Assembly (NCBI RefSeq): GCF_051020985.1
Contig: NC_134999.1
Span: forward strand, 13,273,660-13,337,659
Direction of reading: 5' to 3'
DNA length: 64,000 bases
From: Nomia melanderi
Lineage: Eukaryota; Arthropoda; Insecta; Hymenoptera; Halictidae
A program made the translations under genes and the position numbers. A model generated the notes under the pieces. That model saw only the letters and a program-made list of their open reading frames with translations, ran no database searches and was not told where the DNA came from. Shown one piece after another: positions 36,601-48,420 of this stretch. Position 1 is the first letter of the stretch, and each line of letters opens with the position of its first letter.

Positions 36601-38268
36601 CTGACTGATCATTAGAAGTCGACAAAGCCACGCTCACGGTCCTAGCACCTGGTAGCGGTTTTCTCGCTTCTCCCGTATGCCTCGGCTCTTGAATTCCTGG
36701 TCGCCAAACGAAGCATTAGAAACTGATACCTCAGACAACTCTACGCCGTGGAATCGGAGTAAATCAGTACTACGTTCAAGAAGAGGGATGCACTTAATCG
36801 TACACCCGACCAATCAACCGCAATGGACAATTTAAATATGTTCAAACAAGTTTTCTGTCTAGCTCTCACTCAATCCTCCATCCCCTAACTATACCATTAC
36901 CATCGAAAACTCCAAAGAATTTTAAACAATTCCCCATTTTTAATTTCAAAACGAAAAATTCAATTTCTTATAAAAAAAGAACAAACTATTAACAATATCA
37001 ACTTTGACTCATTTGTAAATAAAAAGGAGACAATCTTAGAATATAGAAAAAGTAGTCAGTTAATGTTTCTTAACTTCTAATTGATAACATTCAATGAAAG
37101 ATAAAGGTACATAAAATAATTTTGTTCATCTCTCAAATACTTTGTCTCATAAAAGGTTGAGTGAGGTGTCGCATTTGGGAACACTGTCGCTTACGCTTCA
37201 ATTCCCAAGGTTTCCGTCGAACAGAAAGAAATTTTGCATGTTACTCCGACTCCGACGAACTTTGGGTTTGTGTGCGAGTAAACATTGTTCGTGCAGCGCG
37301 AGAGCGAGCAACGATTTGCGCGTCTCGTTAGGAATTGAGGGACACCTCTGCGCGGATCGCGGGCCTAACTGCGCCTAAAACCTGCATTCGAACGCGAGCT
37401 AACGGTCCCTGGGTTTTCCGAATCGTCCGTAACGCTGACCGGACCCAGCAAGATCGACGACATCGGCAAACGGTGGCTCTCGCGCTGCATCGCAAAGGTA
37501 TAAAAGTACTTTGTTCTACTTCGACATGGTGTTCTGATGCGTTATCGACGAAACGACGCGCTGAGAACGCGTCCTCGTTGGCGGTTCTCATCGGTTTCAT
37601 GAAATATGCATTCGGCAATACTGATGGTAACTTAAACGAACACGTCGAGAACGCTCGCAGAAAGAATCGATCAAGTGACTTATCTAGATGGCTGATGAAG
37701 GTGCCCGAGCGAGAGGATCAAACTGGGAGATGATCACCGTAACACTCTGAGTGCAACGAATTTCATTTCCCGGTGGATAATCGAACATTAAGTTTCCAGC
37801 ATTCGAATTAGAAAAAGACTTTGAATCGTTAAGGGTATGGTTCAGGACACCCTCTACGGCTCCCAATTTCTATTCGTCTGTCTCGGACACCTTTAACGAG
37901 ACCCGTATACCGCAATCAACAGAAAATATTTCAACTAGTGTTACAATAATAAATATGATACATTATTAGGTATATCCGAATTAGTTTACATACACATTCT
38001 ACTGCTGGATAGAATCTCCCGACCGGGGCACCCTATTGTAGGCAGTATTATTCACTGCTACACTCAGGCATTTTATGCTCTATGTGCCTTATCGTACAAC
38101 AACTGTAATGCAAATCACAGAATATATTTTGTTAACCCAATCGACGAACGATCTTTCTCATTTTATCCATTAGCGCCCAGGGATCAAAGAGTGTGTTCGT
38201 TTTCTACGTTTTCGCTTTTACGTATCATTTTTTTTTCTACTTCGTTTTCATCGTGTGCGGTGCGGTGC

Positions 38269-38358
<90 letters not shown>

Positions 38359-41300
38359 CTGCGTGTGTGTTCTGCGTGTGTGTTCTGCGTGTGTGTATGA
38401 GAGATCAAATGCTTTCAAAGGTATCGAGATGTGAGCGGATTAGGTGGGTTAGTAGGTCGAGGTTTGTAGCTCGCGTGCAAGCGCACATAGAAACGGTTTC
38501 GAGTTGCGATCGTGGAAACGGCAGAATCTCTGTAGTAACTGAACCTCTAGAGATTTAACAATGAGAATGGCCGACGAGAAGGAGTCTACGAAGAGAATCA
38601 GAATAACAATTGAATGGCTGAGCGAATTACATAGAGATACTTTTCCAAGACGAGAGCAAAGGAGAATGATCCTCGAAGTACTTGAAAATTGATGTTTCTG
38701 GCATGCCGAGAGTTACGTAAAGTGATTCGAGTGAAATGTACAAGGTGTCCTTGAATACTGCAATCTTCTTACGATGATGCTCGTAGAAATTTCAGTTGAA
38801 TTAAAAGCAAACTATTAACGGGTTAAATACTTTGATAGAGACAATTTTCTTAGAGGACTGGACATTAAGTATATACATGCAAAAATATGCTTCACACGTC
38901 AGAATTGCCGTTAAACAATAGTCTCTCGAAAGCTATTTTTACTCGTCTATCTCGACAGAACTTACAGCAAGATAAGTACTCTGTAATCTGTTATGTAAAT
39001 TCATTCAACCTTCGGTTGAGTAAAGAAGTATGTACTCTAAGAATACTTTGCACGACGGTTATTGTCATATCCTTAACAGATAAGCTCTGCAACATGTATA
39101 CACGTTAAAATATATTTTTAAAAAGCGAATCCCACTGAAAGTACTCCAAAAGAGTATTTTAAATGGACTTTATAAAATTATCTTCGAAAGTGATTTTGAG
39201 AACGACGAAAGCTGGGTACAACTCTTCAAAATTTTTAATCGAGAAAGTAACACTGATAGAGACTAGTGTGAAACAGACATAAGAATCTACTGAAGATAGA
39301 AAATTAATCTCTCTCAATTCCCAACAACGAACGATCAAAGAAAAGGAGTTCATATCCACGAAATATAAACTTAACATAGTTCTTTAGTCAATAAGAAATC
39401 ATCAAGCCATATTTCCAGGATACCTTGCACACGTGTCAGAGTCTCAGCTAAAGTCACAGTCCCAGACCCTCAAAATCCCATCAAGAAGGCAGTATAAAAT
39501 CCAAATGATATATTTACAATCAAGCAACGTGTATCCAAAGTACACCTAATATAAATTTAGACTATTGACCAGCGGTCAGTAACAAAGTGGCAACAGCAGC
39601 TCTACGATTTTTGACTTCCTTGATGCAAGGAACTCTGAGGTATGTGACGTTACTTATTTCATTTCAATAAGTATAATATATATTATTGTTCACCTAGAGT
39701 CAATCATTTGATACCCCTATTTTTGTTTTCTAGCTTGACAGATAACACACGTCGCGTCAATTGCACGCTTTCATTAGTAGAGCACTTTTTCAAGCCGTAC
39801 AATCAGATAAAATATTTGATGGTCTCCATCAGAATATGATCACTGAGACTAATCAGAAAATCATCTAGGAACTTCAGATGTTTCCAGGATTTCGCAACAT
39901 CGACAAGGAAGCCCTCAAGTTGCGATCAGATTCACGTAACCACGCGATAACCGTGTCCTTGATGAAAGCGGAATCACGATGCGCGAGGAAGAAAGACAGA
40001 AAAGTAGAAGAAGACCCAGTGCGAGATAACAGAAGAACCAGGATGGAAGAAGACGAGGGAAAGAGGAGAAAGGGAAGCGCCAAAGTGTTGCTCAAAGGCT
40101 GCAAATAATTGTAACGATTATTATTCCACACAAATAACGGTAGCACGGTGCGCGGTTAGGTTGAGTACATCTCGAGTTCTTTTCCACGCTTCCGTCAATT
40201 CGAAACCGAGGGTAGCCGGTTGTTAGCCGTGGTCGCGGGATAATTGCAGCCGTCACGAGTGAACCCGACTTCGCGATTCATTCGAAAAGTTTCTTCTTCT
40301 TTTTTGTCACATACGTAGCGTGCCCGGGGAGAAACGGTCTAAATGGACGAGTACCGGATGAACAACGCGGGTTCACGGAACACGGGGCCAGGGTGAAATG
40401 TCATCATCTTTTTTGCCTTTTGGCTTTGGTGACGATCACGCGGCAGGCTGAATCCTTACCGTCAAAATACTGGGGGAAGAGGATTCTGGTGTACGCGGTC
40501 ATCGCACTACCCCAGCTCGGGTTTTTCACGTTATTGCAACTGCCGTCGATGCTCCGGTACTTCGCCTTGGAATTGCAGACACCAGCCTGCGACGAGGAAC
40601 AGGCGGAGCTCAACTGCGTACCCTGCAGCGGCAGCGTGGATATGAACCGCGCGCAATCATCCTTCTCCAAACCGAACCTGCAAGGATAATTATCACTTTG
40701 TATATTTCTTTCTTTCTTTTGTTTGCTTTGCGATATGGTATCGAGTAGATTGGCTAAGAATGTCCTCGCTTGGGGTAGACGCGTTTTGGGTTAGGCTGGA
40801 TGCGAGTTTTGGGTTAGACTCAGAACTCTGCCGAAATATTTACCAATATTTTCTTATTTATTTATCCTGAATCAAGTTTTCCAAACTTTGTTACAAAGAT
40901 GTGATACACGGCAAGCACTACCATCTCCCAAGGAAATACATAATGAAACCAATCACTCGAAGGTAAATGCTGATATCTACGAATCCCTTAAAGATTCTCA
41001 CCTGCTTCTAATGAACCAACAAAAGAAAACATCAAAATCATCAAAATAGCAACGTTCGAAACATTCGAAACAATTTTAACTTGTACTTTGAATAAAACTG
41101 AAGGGATGAAGCTAGTTTCGTGCTCTTTTGCACGACACTCGAACCCTCGTCAAATCGACGAACATTCGAACATATAGTTCCGCGAACGTGTTCTACAAGG
41201 TATGCATATTTAAACAACGCGAACAGATTCGATTTACCGAATTCCCTAAAGTAGGAAGACCGCCTATGGTCCATTATTAGGACAACGAGAATTGTACCTT

Positions 41301-43625
41301 CTGGCCTGAGTGGCGTATTACCTGCGACAGCTCTGGTGAAGGAGATAGGACGAAGCTTTCATCGCCACAATGGCGTCGAGGCCTCTCTCAAAAGCATCCT
41401 CGGAAGGATAAGAATCAAGGAATTGCTTTTCCGCCGGCGTGTGTGCCTGCAATTCGACGCCAGCGTTCACGATATTCCTTTCGAGGGTGCTCATACGATC
41501 GACCGAGTTTTGCGCGAAACTGATCGAGTTGTTCAAGACTGCCTTGTCAATGTGAGGGTAACGTCGATTTTGGAAATGACCGGTGTCTACGACGACCTCA
41601 TAAGGGTAGTTCGACATCGGCAAACCTGAAAGGATACCTTTAAAAACGTCGGTAAAATGCATCCGGTGAATCGCACGGGTCGTGTCGCGTCGGTCGGAGG
41701 AATTTTGAGTAATGCTCGAAACATCGCAGAGATAGAGGAAAACAGAGAGGGCAGAGCGTGCGTTTGTTACGTCTGCTTGTTCTTGCCATCCATTATCTCG
41801 GACATTTTCGTTTAGCTAATCAATGAAATTGACCCGTGTTTATATATGCTCAAGGTATTCTATTCATGCTTTGACAATGTTTCCACCTGGAAAGCACCCT
41901 TTATGTGTCATGTGATTGCTAAGGGTTGATTTAAACACATGTAAAACAAGTACTAGTTGATTATATCGAATATATTTGTATCGGTCCAAAAGAAGTTTAA
42001 AGGATGTTCGAGTTATTGGCATTGTTTCGTGTGAAGTTAACATTTTTGAAAAAAGACGGGTAAAGGAGTTTAATGGAAAGCTAGTCTGGTGTTTATTATA
42101 AAATAAGCTAATATCTTTTATCGTAGTGTTTTACAATAGAAAAGCGTAATAAATTGGCAATAACGTGTTTTCTATGTTATTTCAATCGTTATTGTGTAGA
42201 TTTCTAATTTTAAAAATTATAATTTGTGTGAATTATCTTGAAGTAATCCAGAAATATTGACCTGAAAATATCTAAACATTTAATTTTTATAAATCTGATA
42301 GAAGTAATAAAGCATTTTTTAAATAGAAATATAGATGCCATTTTTAAACTTTTTTTGGCCATTGTTATTGATGTGAACACGTTATAATATATACATCATT
42401 AATGAGAAAAATAATAGCACACACGTTTCATTTTTATAGTTACCGTGTATTGAACAGTTTAAAAAGATGGAGTACGTATTTTTCACTTGAGTGTAAATAT
42501 AAGTACTCCACTGAACAAGTTGTTTAATCAAGAATGCTGATATACTTAAAATACTTTGAGTTCTAGTTATTAAACGGCTTTTACAAATTCTCTTTATCTT
42601 TATAGCTGAGTTAACAAATTATTAAACTTCGTCATGTGCAGAGTAACAATATCTCTAATCCATTACGATCCAGACTGCTTAACTATTAAATCTGGCGCTT
42701 TATGTATCCGTTTTCTTATCGTGTTTATTCACCTTTATCATTATTACGCCAATAACAATAAAGGTTTACAGCTTTTAGTTAACATTTTCTACGTGGAAAA
42801 ATAAATTCCAGACAAAAAGACTGCAAACTAGATGAGAAATTTGTTGTACACTCCATAAGTTAAATTGCAACGTATTAACGGTCAATTTTTCGTTAAAAAT
42901 TCTGAACTATGTATTCTTCAAAAATATATATATATTCATGTAAAGTAGTGAAAATCAATTGCAAATAATACTTAACATGATCAGTGATTGATCAATGTAA
43001 ATAAAAGATGATTAGTATCCAGAGCCAAAATTGTCAGAGCAAATATTGCGGATCAAGTATTCGTTTAAAGAAAAGAAATATTTATAGAACAAAAAAACAT
43101 ACAGTAACGATCATAAATTTAAGTCTGATCTTTTAACACGTTGACCGCCATCTAATTACACACAAACAACAAAATTCCTTATAAAAAAGAAAGTTAACCT
43201 TTACAGTACCTTATTCGTTTAACTAAATTCAGTTGCGATCGAACAATTCAACAACAAAGAATGTCAAAAATTCTAACTATCAGTTTTCCATTTCATTAAA
43301 CAAGTTACTTTGATTTTATGAACGATAGCTTGACAGTGAACGTGTTAATAAAATGAAATCAATTAGCGGTAGCCTGAACTCAAACTTATCGTCTGAAACG
43401 TTGCCAACCATAATCGGGTTATTTGCTTTTTAAGAAAAAAAAAGACTAGTGAAAAAGAAGGTGTGACAATGACCCACTTACCTGTATAACTGGCGAGGTA
43501 GTTCTGCAAGGTCATCGGCAACTTATAGGCGCCAATGGAATGAGAATTCCCAAGGAACCCCATAGTTTGCAGGGAGATCCAGAGGATCGTCAGAGTAGCC
43601 ACGGAACCCGCCATTAGGCCGCCGG
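33618..43625 (-). CDS. chorion-peroxidase-like haem peroxidase homologue, twelve exons
   Basis: Exons in transcript order: 43625-43482, 41625-41322, 40677-40460, 36696-36520, 36001-35805, 35730-35547, 35316-34974, 34860-34704, 34627-34454, 34311-34110, 33970-33865, 33705-33618 (stop). Every boundary has AG/GT and all phases join. Residue numbers assume the upstream exon at 60317-60386 (787 aa). A hydrophobic segment (27-49) suggests a signal anchor; an N-terminal propeptide-like region follows to about 190, then the animal peroxidase domain (YRSIDGSCNN near 205 to about 745). Fold markers are kept: SHFLDGSMIYG calcium loop, GDHR, HREHNR, QRGRDHALPGYN, ENLA-like tail. The catalytic set is broken: distal His is Asn294, proximal His is Thr538 and haem-linking Glu is Thr438, while Arg435 and Asn632 remain. 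The nearest family I recognise is insect chorion peroxidase (Pxt-like, about 800 aa), which crosslinks eggshell. This copy is probably not a normal peroxidase. Confidence 0.88.
34454..34627 (-). CDS. peroxidase exon with the conserved GRDHxLPGYN motif
   Basis: 58 codons, phase 0 at both ends. It encodes VTSKFYAENQ and then DIQRGRDHALPGYNQYRKYC. The Asn of LPGYN (residue 632) corresponds to the myeloperoxidase Asn that hydrogen-bonds the proximal His, so the partner residue survives although the His itself is gone. Confidence 0.88.
34974..35316 (-). CDS. peroxidase exon with the GDHR and altered proximal site
   Basis: 113 full codons plus split ends. It opens with (G)DHRVNTHPQLAVMHTIWHRE, the region that in active enzymes reads AGDxRxxExPxLxxxHTL; here Arg is kept and the Glu three residues later is Thr. 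Near its end it reads ATAALRFLTSLMQGTL, where the family has RxGHxL, so the proximal haem His position is Thr. Splice sites and frame are intact. Confidence 0.88.
36255..36466. mobile_element. TTAA MITE, family A, inside a peroxidase intron
   Basis: The left end is TTAACCCTTTGTACTCCAAA and the right end CTGGAGTGCAAACAGTTCA, decayed. The interior keeps AAATTAAGGAACATTGTG, AATATTCAATATTAAATTTA and GGTGACTGAGAGGCGC, as in the copy at 43732-43971. It lies wholly in the intron 36002-36519. Confidence 0.65.
36520..36696 (-). CDS. peroxidase exon with altered distal site
   Basis: 58 full codons. LTVMQWSQFIANDISYTPVR corresponds to the distal motif of animal peroxidases, usually MQWGQxxDHDxxxTP. Trp, Gln and the calcium-binding Asp are kept, but the distal His is Asn (codon AAT, one change from CAT). 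Confidence 0.88.
38270..38357. repeat. (GT)44 microsatellite with a 13-bp satellite edge
   Basis: An uninterrupted 88-nt GT run. It is preceded by three GTGCG units and followed by three copies of TTCTGCGTGTGTG up to about 38396. Cys/Val and His/Thr open frames across it are artefacts of the repeat. Confidence 0.95.
39565..39866 (+). pseudogene. inverted partial copy of two peroxidase exons
   Basis: Reading on the plus strand, CCAGCGGTCAGTAACaAAGT, GCTCTACGATTTTTGACTTC and CTTGATGCAAGGAACTCTGA match the 3' part of the exon at 34974-35316. The donor and intron follow (GTaTGTGACGTTACTTATTT), then TTTGTTTTCTAG|CTTGACAGATAACAC and most of the exon at 34704-34860. Part of the intron (about 20 bp) is deleted and the second exon is frameshifted (AAGCCGTACAATCAGATAAA) and truncated, so the copy is broken. 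Because the intron is retained, it arose by DNA duplication, not reverse transcription. It lies in opposite orientation within the gene's own intron 36697-40459. Confidence 0.88.
40460..40677 (-). CDS. peroxidase exon opening the catalytic domain
   Basis: 72 full codons. It encodes FGLEKDDCARFISTLPLQGT and, after a Ser/Cys-rich linker, KYRSIDGSCNN and NPSWGSAMTAYTRILFPQYF. This is the standard beginning of the animal haem-peroxidase domain (YRTxDGxCNNxxNPxWG). Confidence 0.88.
41626..43481 (-). other. peroxidase intron (1.9 kb)
   Basis: AT-rich. It carries one MITE (43133-43348) listed separately. No coding sequence was recognised. Confidence 0.5.
43133..43348. mobile_element. TTAA MITE, CACGTTGACCGCC family
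   Basis: The left end is TTAACACGTTGACCGCCATC and the right end AGCTTGACAGTGAACGTGTTAA, an imperfect inverse. Lone left ends of the same type occur at 4929 and 55483. It is 216 bp and non-coding. Confidence 0.6.
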
Positions 43626-43731
43626 CTGCGCAAAAAACGCATGCATTATTCCTCATTTGTCGTCCACGAAAATATACTTCGCGATTACTTCATCATCTCA
43701 TTCGTTTATGTTAACTAAATCAATCGCCAGA

Positions 43732-43971
43732 TTAGCCCTTTGTACTCGACAATATTTGTGATTACAAATGTTCATTATTTTCCGATGAAATATCAATAAT
43801 CTTAGTTGCAACATAAAGAAAAATCTTACATAAAATAAGAGGGCTATTTTATTTGTATGTTCGAAATATTAATACTTTATATAAAGTCTAATATTGAATT
43901 TTAAACTTTATAATTTTTCTCTGATGAATCAAACGGCGACTGAGAATCGTCTCTCGAGTGTAAAGGGTTAA
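43732..43971. mobile_element. TTAA MITE, family A (240 bp)
   Basis: The left end is TTAGCCCTTTGTACTCGACA (TTAA decayed to TTAG) and the right end CTCTCGAGTGTAAAGGGTTAA. This is one of the better-preserved short family A copies, with the AATATTGAATTTTAAACTTT and GGCGACTGAGAATCGTC interior words. Confidence 0.7.
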
Positions 43972-44177
43972 TTTCACGGTTTCTTTATCGTAAAAACGCT
44001 AAGTCGGAATATTAAGCTTCATTCGCTAGTCGAAAACGTTCCCAACGACTATCAAACGATCCGCAGCAAATTTTTCTGGTGTGTAGCTTAATCTGATCTG
44101 TAATGACAGATGCGTTTCACGGACGCAATGAATCATCGCTGTAGTTAACGCTACCATCGCTTTGTTTTTACTTATTG

Positions 44178-44330
44178 CGACTAGTTTCAATCCGTGACGG
44201 TTCTGCGTTCACTGGGTTCAATGTTAACATTAAAACTACCGAGCAGTTAAATTGACTTTTTGAAATTATTAAACTGACTTAACACATTCAACTCAGTGAA
44301 CGTAGAACGGTCACGAATTGAAACTCGTCG
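44178..44330. repeat. foldback sequence
   Basis: CGACTAGTTTCAATCCGTGA followed by CGGTTCTGCGTTCACTG on the left is mirrored on the right by CAGTGAACGTAGAACGGTCA and CGAATTGAAACTCGTCG. The arms are about 38 nt with a few mismatches and the spacer about 75 nt. Non-coding. Confidence 0.7.
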
Positions 44331-45446
44331 AAAGTAAAGACAAAGTGATGGTAACGTTACTATTGAGACATATGAATTCTCGAATGGGAAATCTCTTAAT
44401 TGTTTCATTGACGGCAGGCCCATTGCCGGCAATTGTCGAGACCACACATCAGCTGGTCGCTAAATGGTCCCTAAAAATCAAGCTTCTTAAAAATAGTCGA
44501 GCTGACAAATCATGCGCGGAATGCATCGACTCACTACCAGCTGTTTTTATCTATAAGCTTGTACACCCCCTTAGGAATTAGATTTTTGTCCACGTCGAGG
44601 ACGCAAGGCTATATTAATTTTATATCATTTTCATATTTTTTATCATATCAAGTCCAAGCGTACGTAACAGGTACTTTTACATTGAATTGTTGTTGAAGAT
44701 AATAGGAATAAACAAATTAGAAAATTATTGTAGTTCAATATTTTTAGTTTTATAGTTTAATACGGTTAGTTATACTTAGAATGCGGATTTTATGTTATGA
44801 TTGTATGGAATTCTCGTTATTATAAAATAACGTAAAAATGTCATGTTTACGAATTACATTTCTATTAATTCGGATTTAGATTGATTAAAAAGCATGCAAT
44901 CGGCAGCTTAATGAAAAGGTAATTCGAGATTGATTTTGATAATATATTAAAACGAAAAATTGTCGGAGATCGTAAAGGACAAAACTGAAACGATCAATAT
45001 TGACTATTTTGATTCCCGAGACAGCTTGAAAATCAAATATTTTCATCGACGTAATCGTGGCATTTGTAACACACGGCTCGACACGTGCCTACTGCATCAG
45101 TATCGTCGATATCCTCTCTAATCATCGTAAGCGTCATTGAATTCATAACATAAATAAACAACAATTTTATTTTTCACGGAAGTATAAACACACTTCAGAA
45201 GTCGCTGATTTGGTAAAGTATTAAAAATTCAATCACCGAGTTAAACACTAACAATCCTCGCGAAAAGATAAACACAAAATACGTTTACTCGTCGATGCTT
45301 CGAAAATTTACATATCTCAAACCCCCCAATTAAAGGAAGAAAAGAAATTAAAATCACTTTGTCGAGGTGATTAAAATTTCATCAATTTCGAAAGATTTCA
45401 TTGATTTTCGATATCCTACATTCCTTCGAACATTGATATTTGCCTT

Positions 45447-45697
45447 TTAACCCCTTGCCCTATGATTCCCTACTGAACTGTAATCGATCTAACTACTTTG
45501 TCATTAATGATTTATTGAAAACAAGAGAAAACTCCAGTCTTATTCCGTATCAACGTGTGCTCTAAGGTATAATCATTGATAACAGAGGAATAATATGTAA
45601 TTTGCATTTAAACAAAATGAATAATATTTATGTTCGTTAAATTTTAGTTGAAATCCTCACCGCGAGTCTGACACGATATTCTAAGACAAGGGGTTAA
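45447..45697. mobile_element. TTAA MITE, family B (251 bp)
   Basis: The left end is TTAACCCCTTGCCCTATGAT and the right end CGATATTCTAAGACAAGGGGTTAA. It is a good copy of family B and shares the GCGAGTCTGACACGATATTC segment with 20238-20488. Confidence 0.75.
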
Positions 45698-48420
45698 TTT
45701 ATCATCAAGGACGTACACTTACGATATTTCGTTTCGCAAATCCGTTTCGGTCAATTCAGATCCTTTAAATTCAAAGAGCACTGCTAGTACATAGTTGAGA
45801 ACGTTGGAGAAGTTTCAATGGAAGCGCAAATGATTTTTACGCGAATAATCGCGGAGACAAGAAAAAGTGTATTTTTCCGTCTATTTATATTACGGATACG
45901 TCCTCGAAGAGCGCACGATGGAAAAGGCTGTTATCGGAGCAGCCGCGGTATCAACGAACGTGTTCGTTCGAAGCCTGCTAGATAACTGGCGTTTGTTTTC
46001 CTCCGGTGCATTCCATTCCACGTGATTCCTATAGGAGCGTTCGTCTCATCGTTGTTTACATTTCTGCACGCTTAACCCCTCCACAGTCCCAATTTGGCGT
46101 ATTAATTCGAATTTCCATGCTCGCTAATTTATGGCTTCTTTATTTGCGTGGAAACCCGTTGCTCCGCGATCACGAGCCGCGCTCGTGAGACATGGCGTTG
46201 CGTACGACGCCATACTGTTTTGGAGTTAGCACGCGGCATTAGCAGGAAGTCGTGTGACGTGGAACGTAAACAATTTATACTGTGCATTGATACATTTTAG
46301 TAGAGACCTAACGTTAAAGGAGTACAAATATTTGGATCTTTATTGATCAATTAAGGATTTTTAAGTAGTCACACGATTTTGGAGTTTCCTATATTCGAGT
46401 TACGTCTTCATAAGATAATCCAATTTTTGTTTTATTTCAGCTTTATTTCCTTTTCGAACTCGGGTGTAAAGGCAACAATATCTGCAGTCAACTTATGCAT
46501 TCTTAAGAAACAATGAAATATAGTTTAATAGAATACAATACGGATTTAAGATACTTGTGATCTAATTGTTAACGAAGAAAATCGAAGTCTACTTAGTTAC
46601 ATTGCCTTTAAAATTAGCTATCAAGATGGGAGTTTTCATAAAGACTCACAGTGTTGAGACGTACAGATTATTTTTGAAATTTAATGTAACACTTTCTTGT
46701 CCTAAGTAGTATGATGAACGATCAAAAATGAATTGTACATGACGATAGGCGATGGAAAATTTGATTTGCAACTTGCCAGCCACGTTGACGCCCCCTTTGG
46801 TTATTTTTATTAAGAGATATGGAAGCAACACATTGGTAATGAGATAAGATACGCACACGAAACAAGCTTCACTCAAATTTGTACGCACACAATGGAAGTC
46901 CAACGTGAAATGACGTTAAATTAGACAAATATAACAATTGCTTAATCATTTCAGCTAAATGTGCATTTTATCAGGAGCCAACGCGCTGTCTAATCGTTAA
47001 CCTTCATTGCTGTTGAACAGTAAATGTATTTGCCCATTGCAAAATCGTGTTATTAATCAATATGTGCATAGTCCATTTGACTCCTGTTTTTTTTATCCAT
47101 TTATACATATAGGATCATACGAACAGAAGATTCTACTATACTGCGAATTTTGATTGGCTGAATGTGATAGCGCATTATATCAATAAGAAACATAATAACT
47201 TGACTAGAGTTATCAACGAATCTTGCAAGTAAGATTATATTAAGTAGCATTGTATGAATTCAGAAGGCTGTATTCAGACAGAAATAAATTATTTCTTCTT
47301 ATATTTCTATTATACTTGTTCATCGAAAAACTGAGATTTCAGATAGTGTTCTCAAAAATAAAAGAAATAATAGTAATATTTTTTATTTGACATTTTTTAA
47401 AATAAAAATATGCCATTTAATTGTAATAAAAATAGAATAGTTTTCAGTAACAGTGAAATTTCAACGATTTCCACTCCATGAAGCTTGCAAATATTTACGG
47501 AATGTAAATATTTCCAGTTGTCTCCAATATAGATTTTATTCGCAGAAAACATATTTCATCTAAAAATAAGATTGTAACTGTGTGTTTCACGAAAAAATTA
47601 CGCACATTCTCATCTTACTAAAAATCTATTTCCGTTCAATCTGTTATGTCTTTCCGAAAGCTATTCCATTAAAGCTATTTACAGTTAATAATATCTCAAT
47701 ATTCAAATAACGTCAAATTTTGAGTCACCAAATTATACAATATTTTTATTAATAACTCCAATACGCACATTATTCATAAAACCAGCGACTGATTAATCAG
47801 CAGAAAACCATGAATCACATCAAATCAAAATATCCCCATTACAAGAAACCGATCTTTTACTCACTTAAAAAGCCAGCAAGCTAGAATAACTCACGGCACC
47901 AATAAATTATAAATAAATAAATATACAAAAAAGAAAACGAAAATTTTATTGACATTTTTACCAAAATATATATCTTATTTAGAAGATTATTGTATAAATA
48001 AATCAATAAGTCGTGTTAGGGAACAATGATTCATCACTGGTTTCACGTCTCGTAAGCTGAATATCCTCGCAAGTACCAAAATAGCGTCGCAAGTGTCATC
48101 AACGACAGATTATATTCGAGACACCCCCGCGTTTCGAAACAGACAACGAAATTAAAAGAAGAAAAAGGTGCAAAATACACGTGCCAGACGCGATTATGCA
48201 GAATCTCGCAGAATGCAGGCTTCTTTCCGACCTTTCCGAACATTCACCGAGTTATTTATAAAGCGTGGCATACTAATTCCCGTAAAATGCACCTACACAA
48301 TGCCCACGCCCGTTCTGATGGAACATTGTAGCTAAAGTTTCAATGCAAGCGTTACGTCATGGTAGCTAACAGTGCTCTATTTAATTCTTAGTGGCTACCA
48401 TTGGATAAAATTTCGCTAGT

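Larger units (their letters stand above)
36697..40459 (-). other. peroxidase intron (3.8 kb)
   Basis: Besides the elements listed separately ((GT)n at 38270-38357 and the inverted gene fragment at 39565-39866), it contains a CpG-dense stretch at 37140-37730. There a GGTATAAAAG motif sits on the plus strand near 37497, with no matching initiator. A second CpG-dense stretch is at 40140-40400. These could be intronic regulatory DNA. Open frames here have no domain. Confidence 0.45.

Noticed and set aside
38184..38558. Cys/Val- and His/Thr-repeat open frames
   Set aside because: Direct translation of the (GT)n microsatellite in different frames.
40393..40689. 98-codon plus-strand frame with a signal-like start
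   Set aside because: Antisense shadow of the peroxidase exon at 40460-40677.
41336..41629. 97-codon plus-strand frame
   Set aside because: Antisense shadow of the peroxidase exon at 41322-41625.
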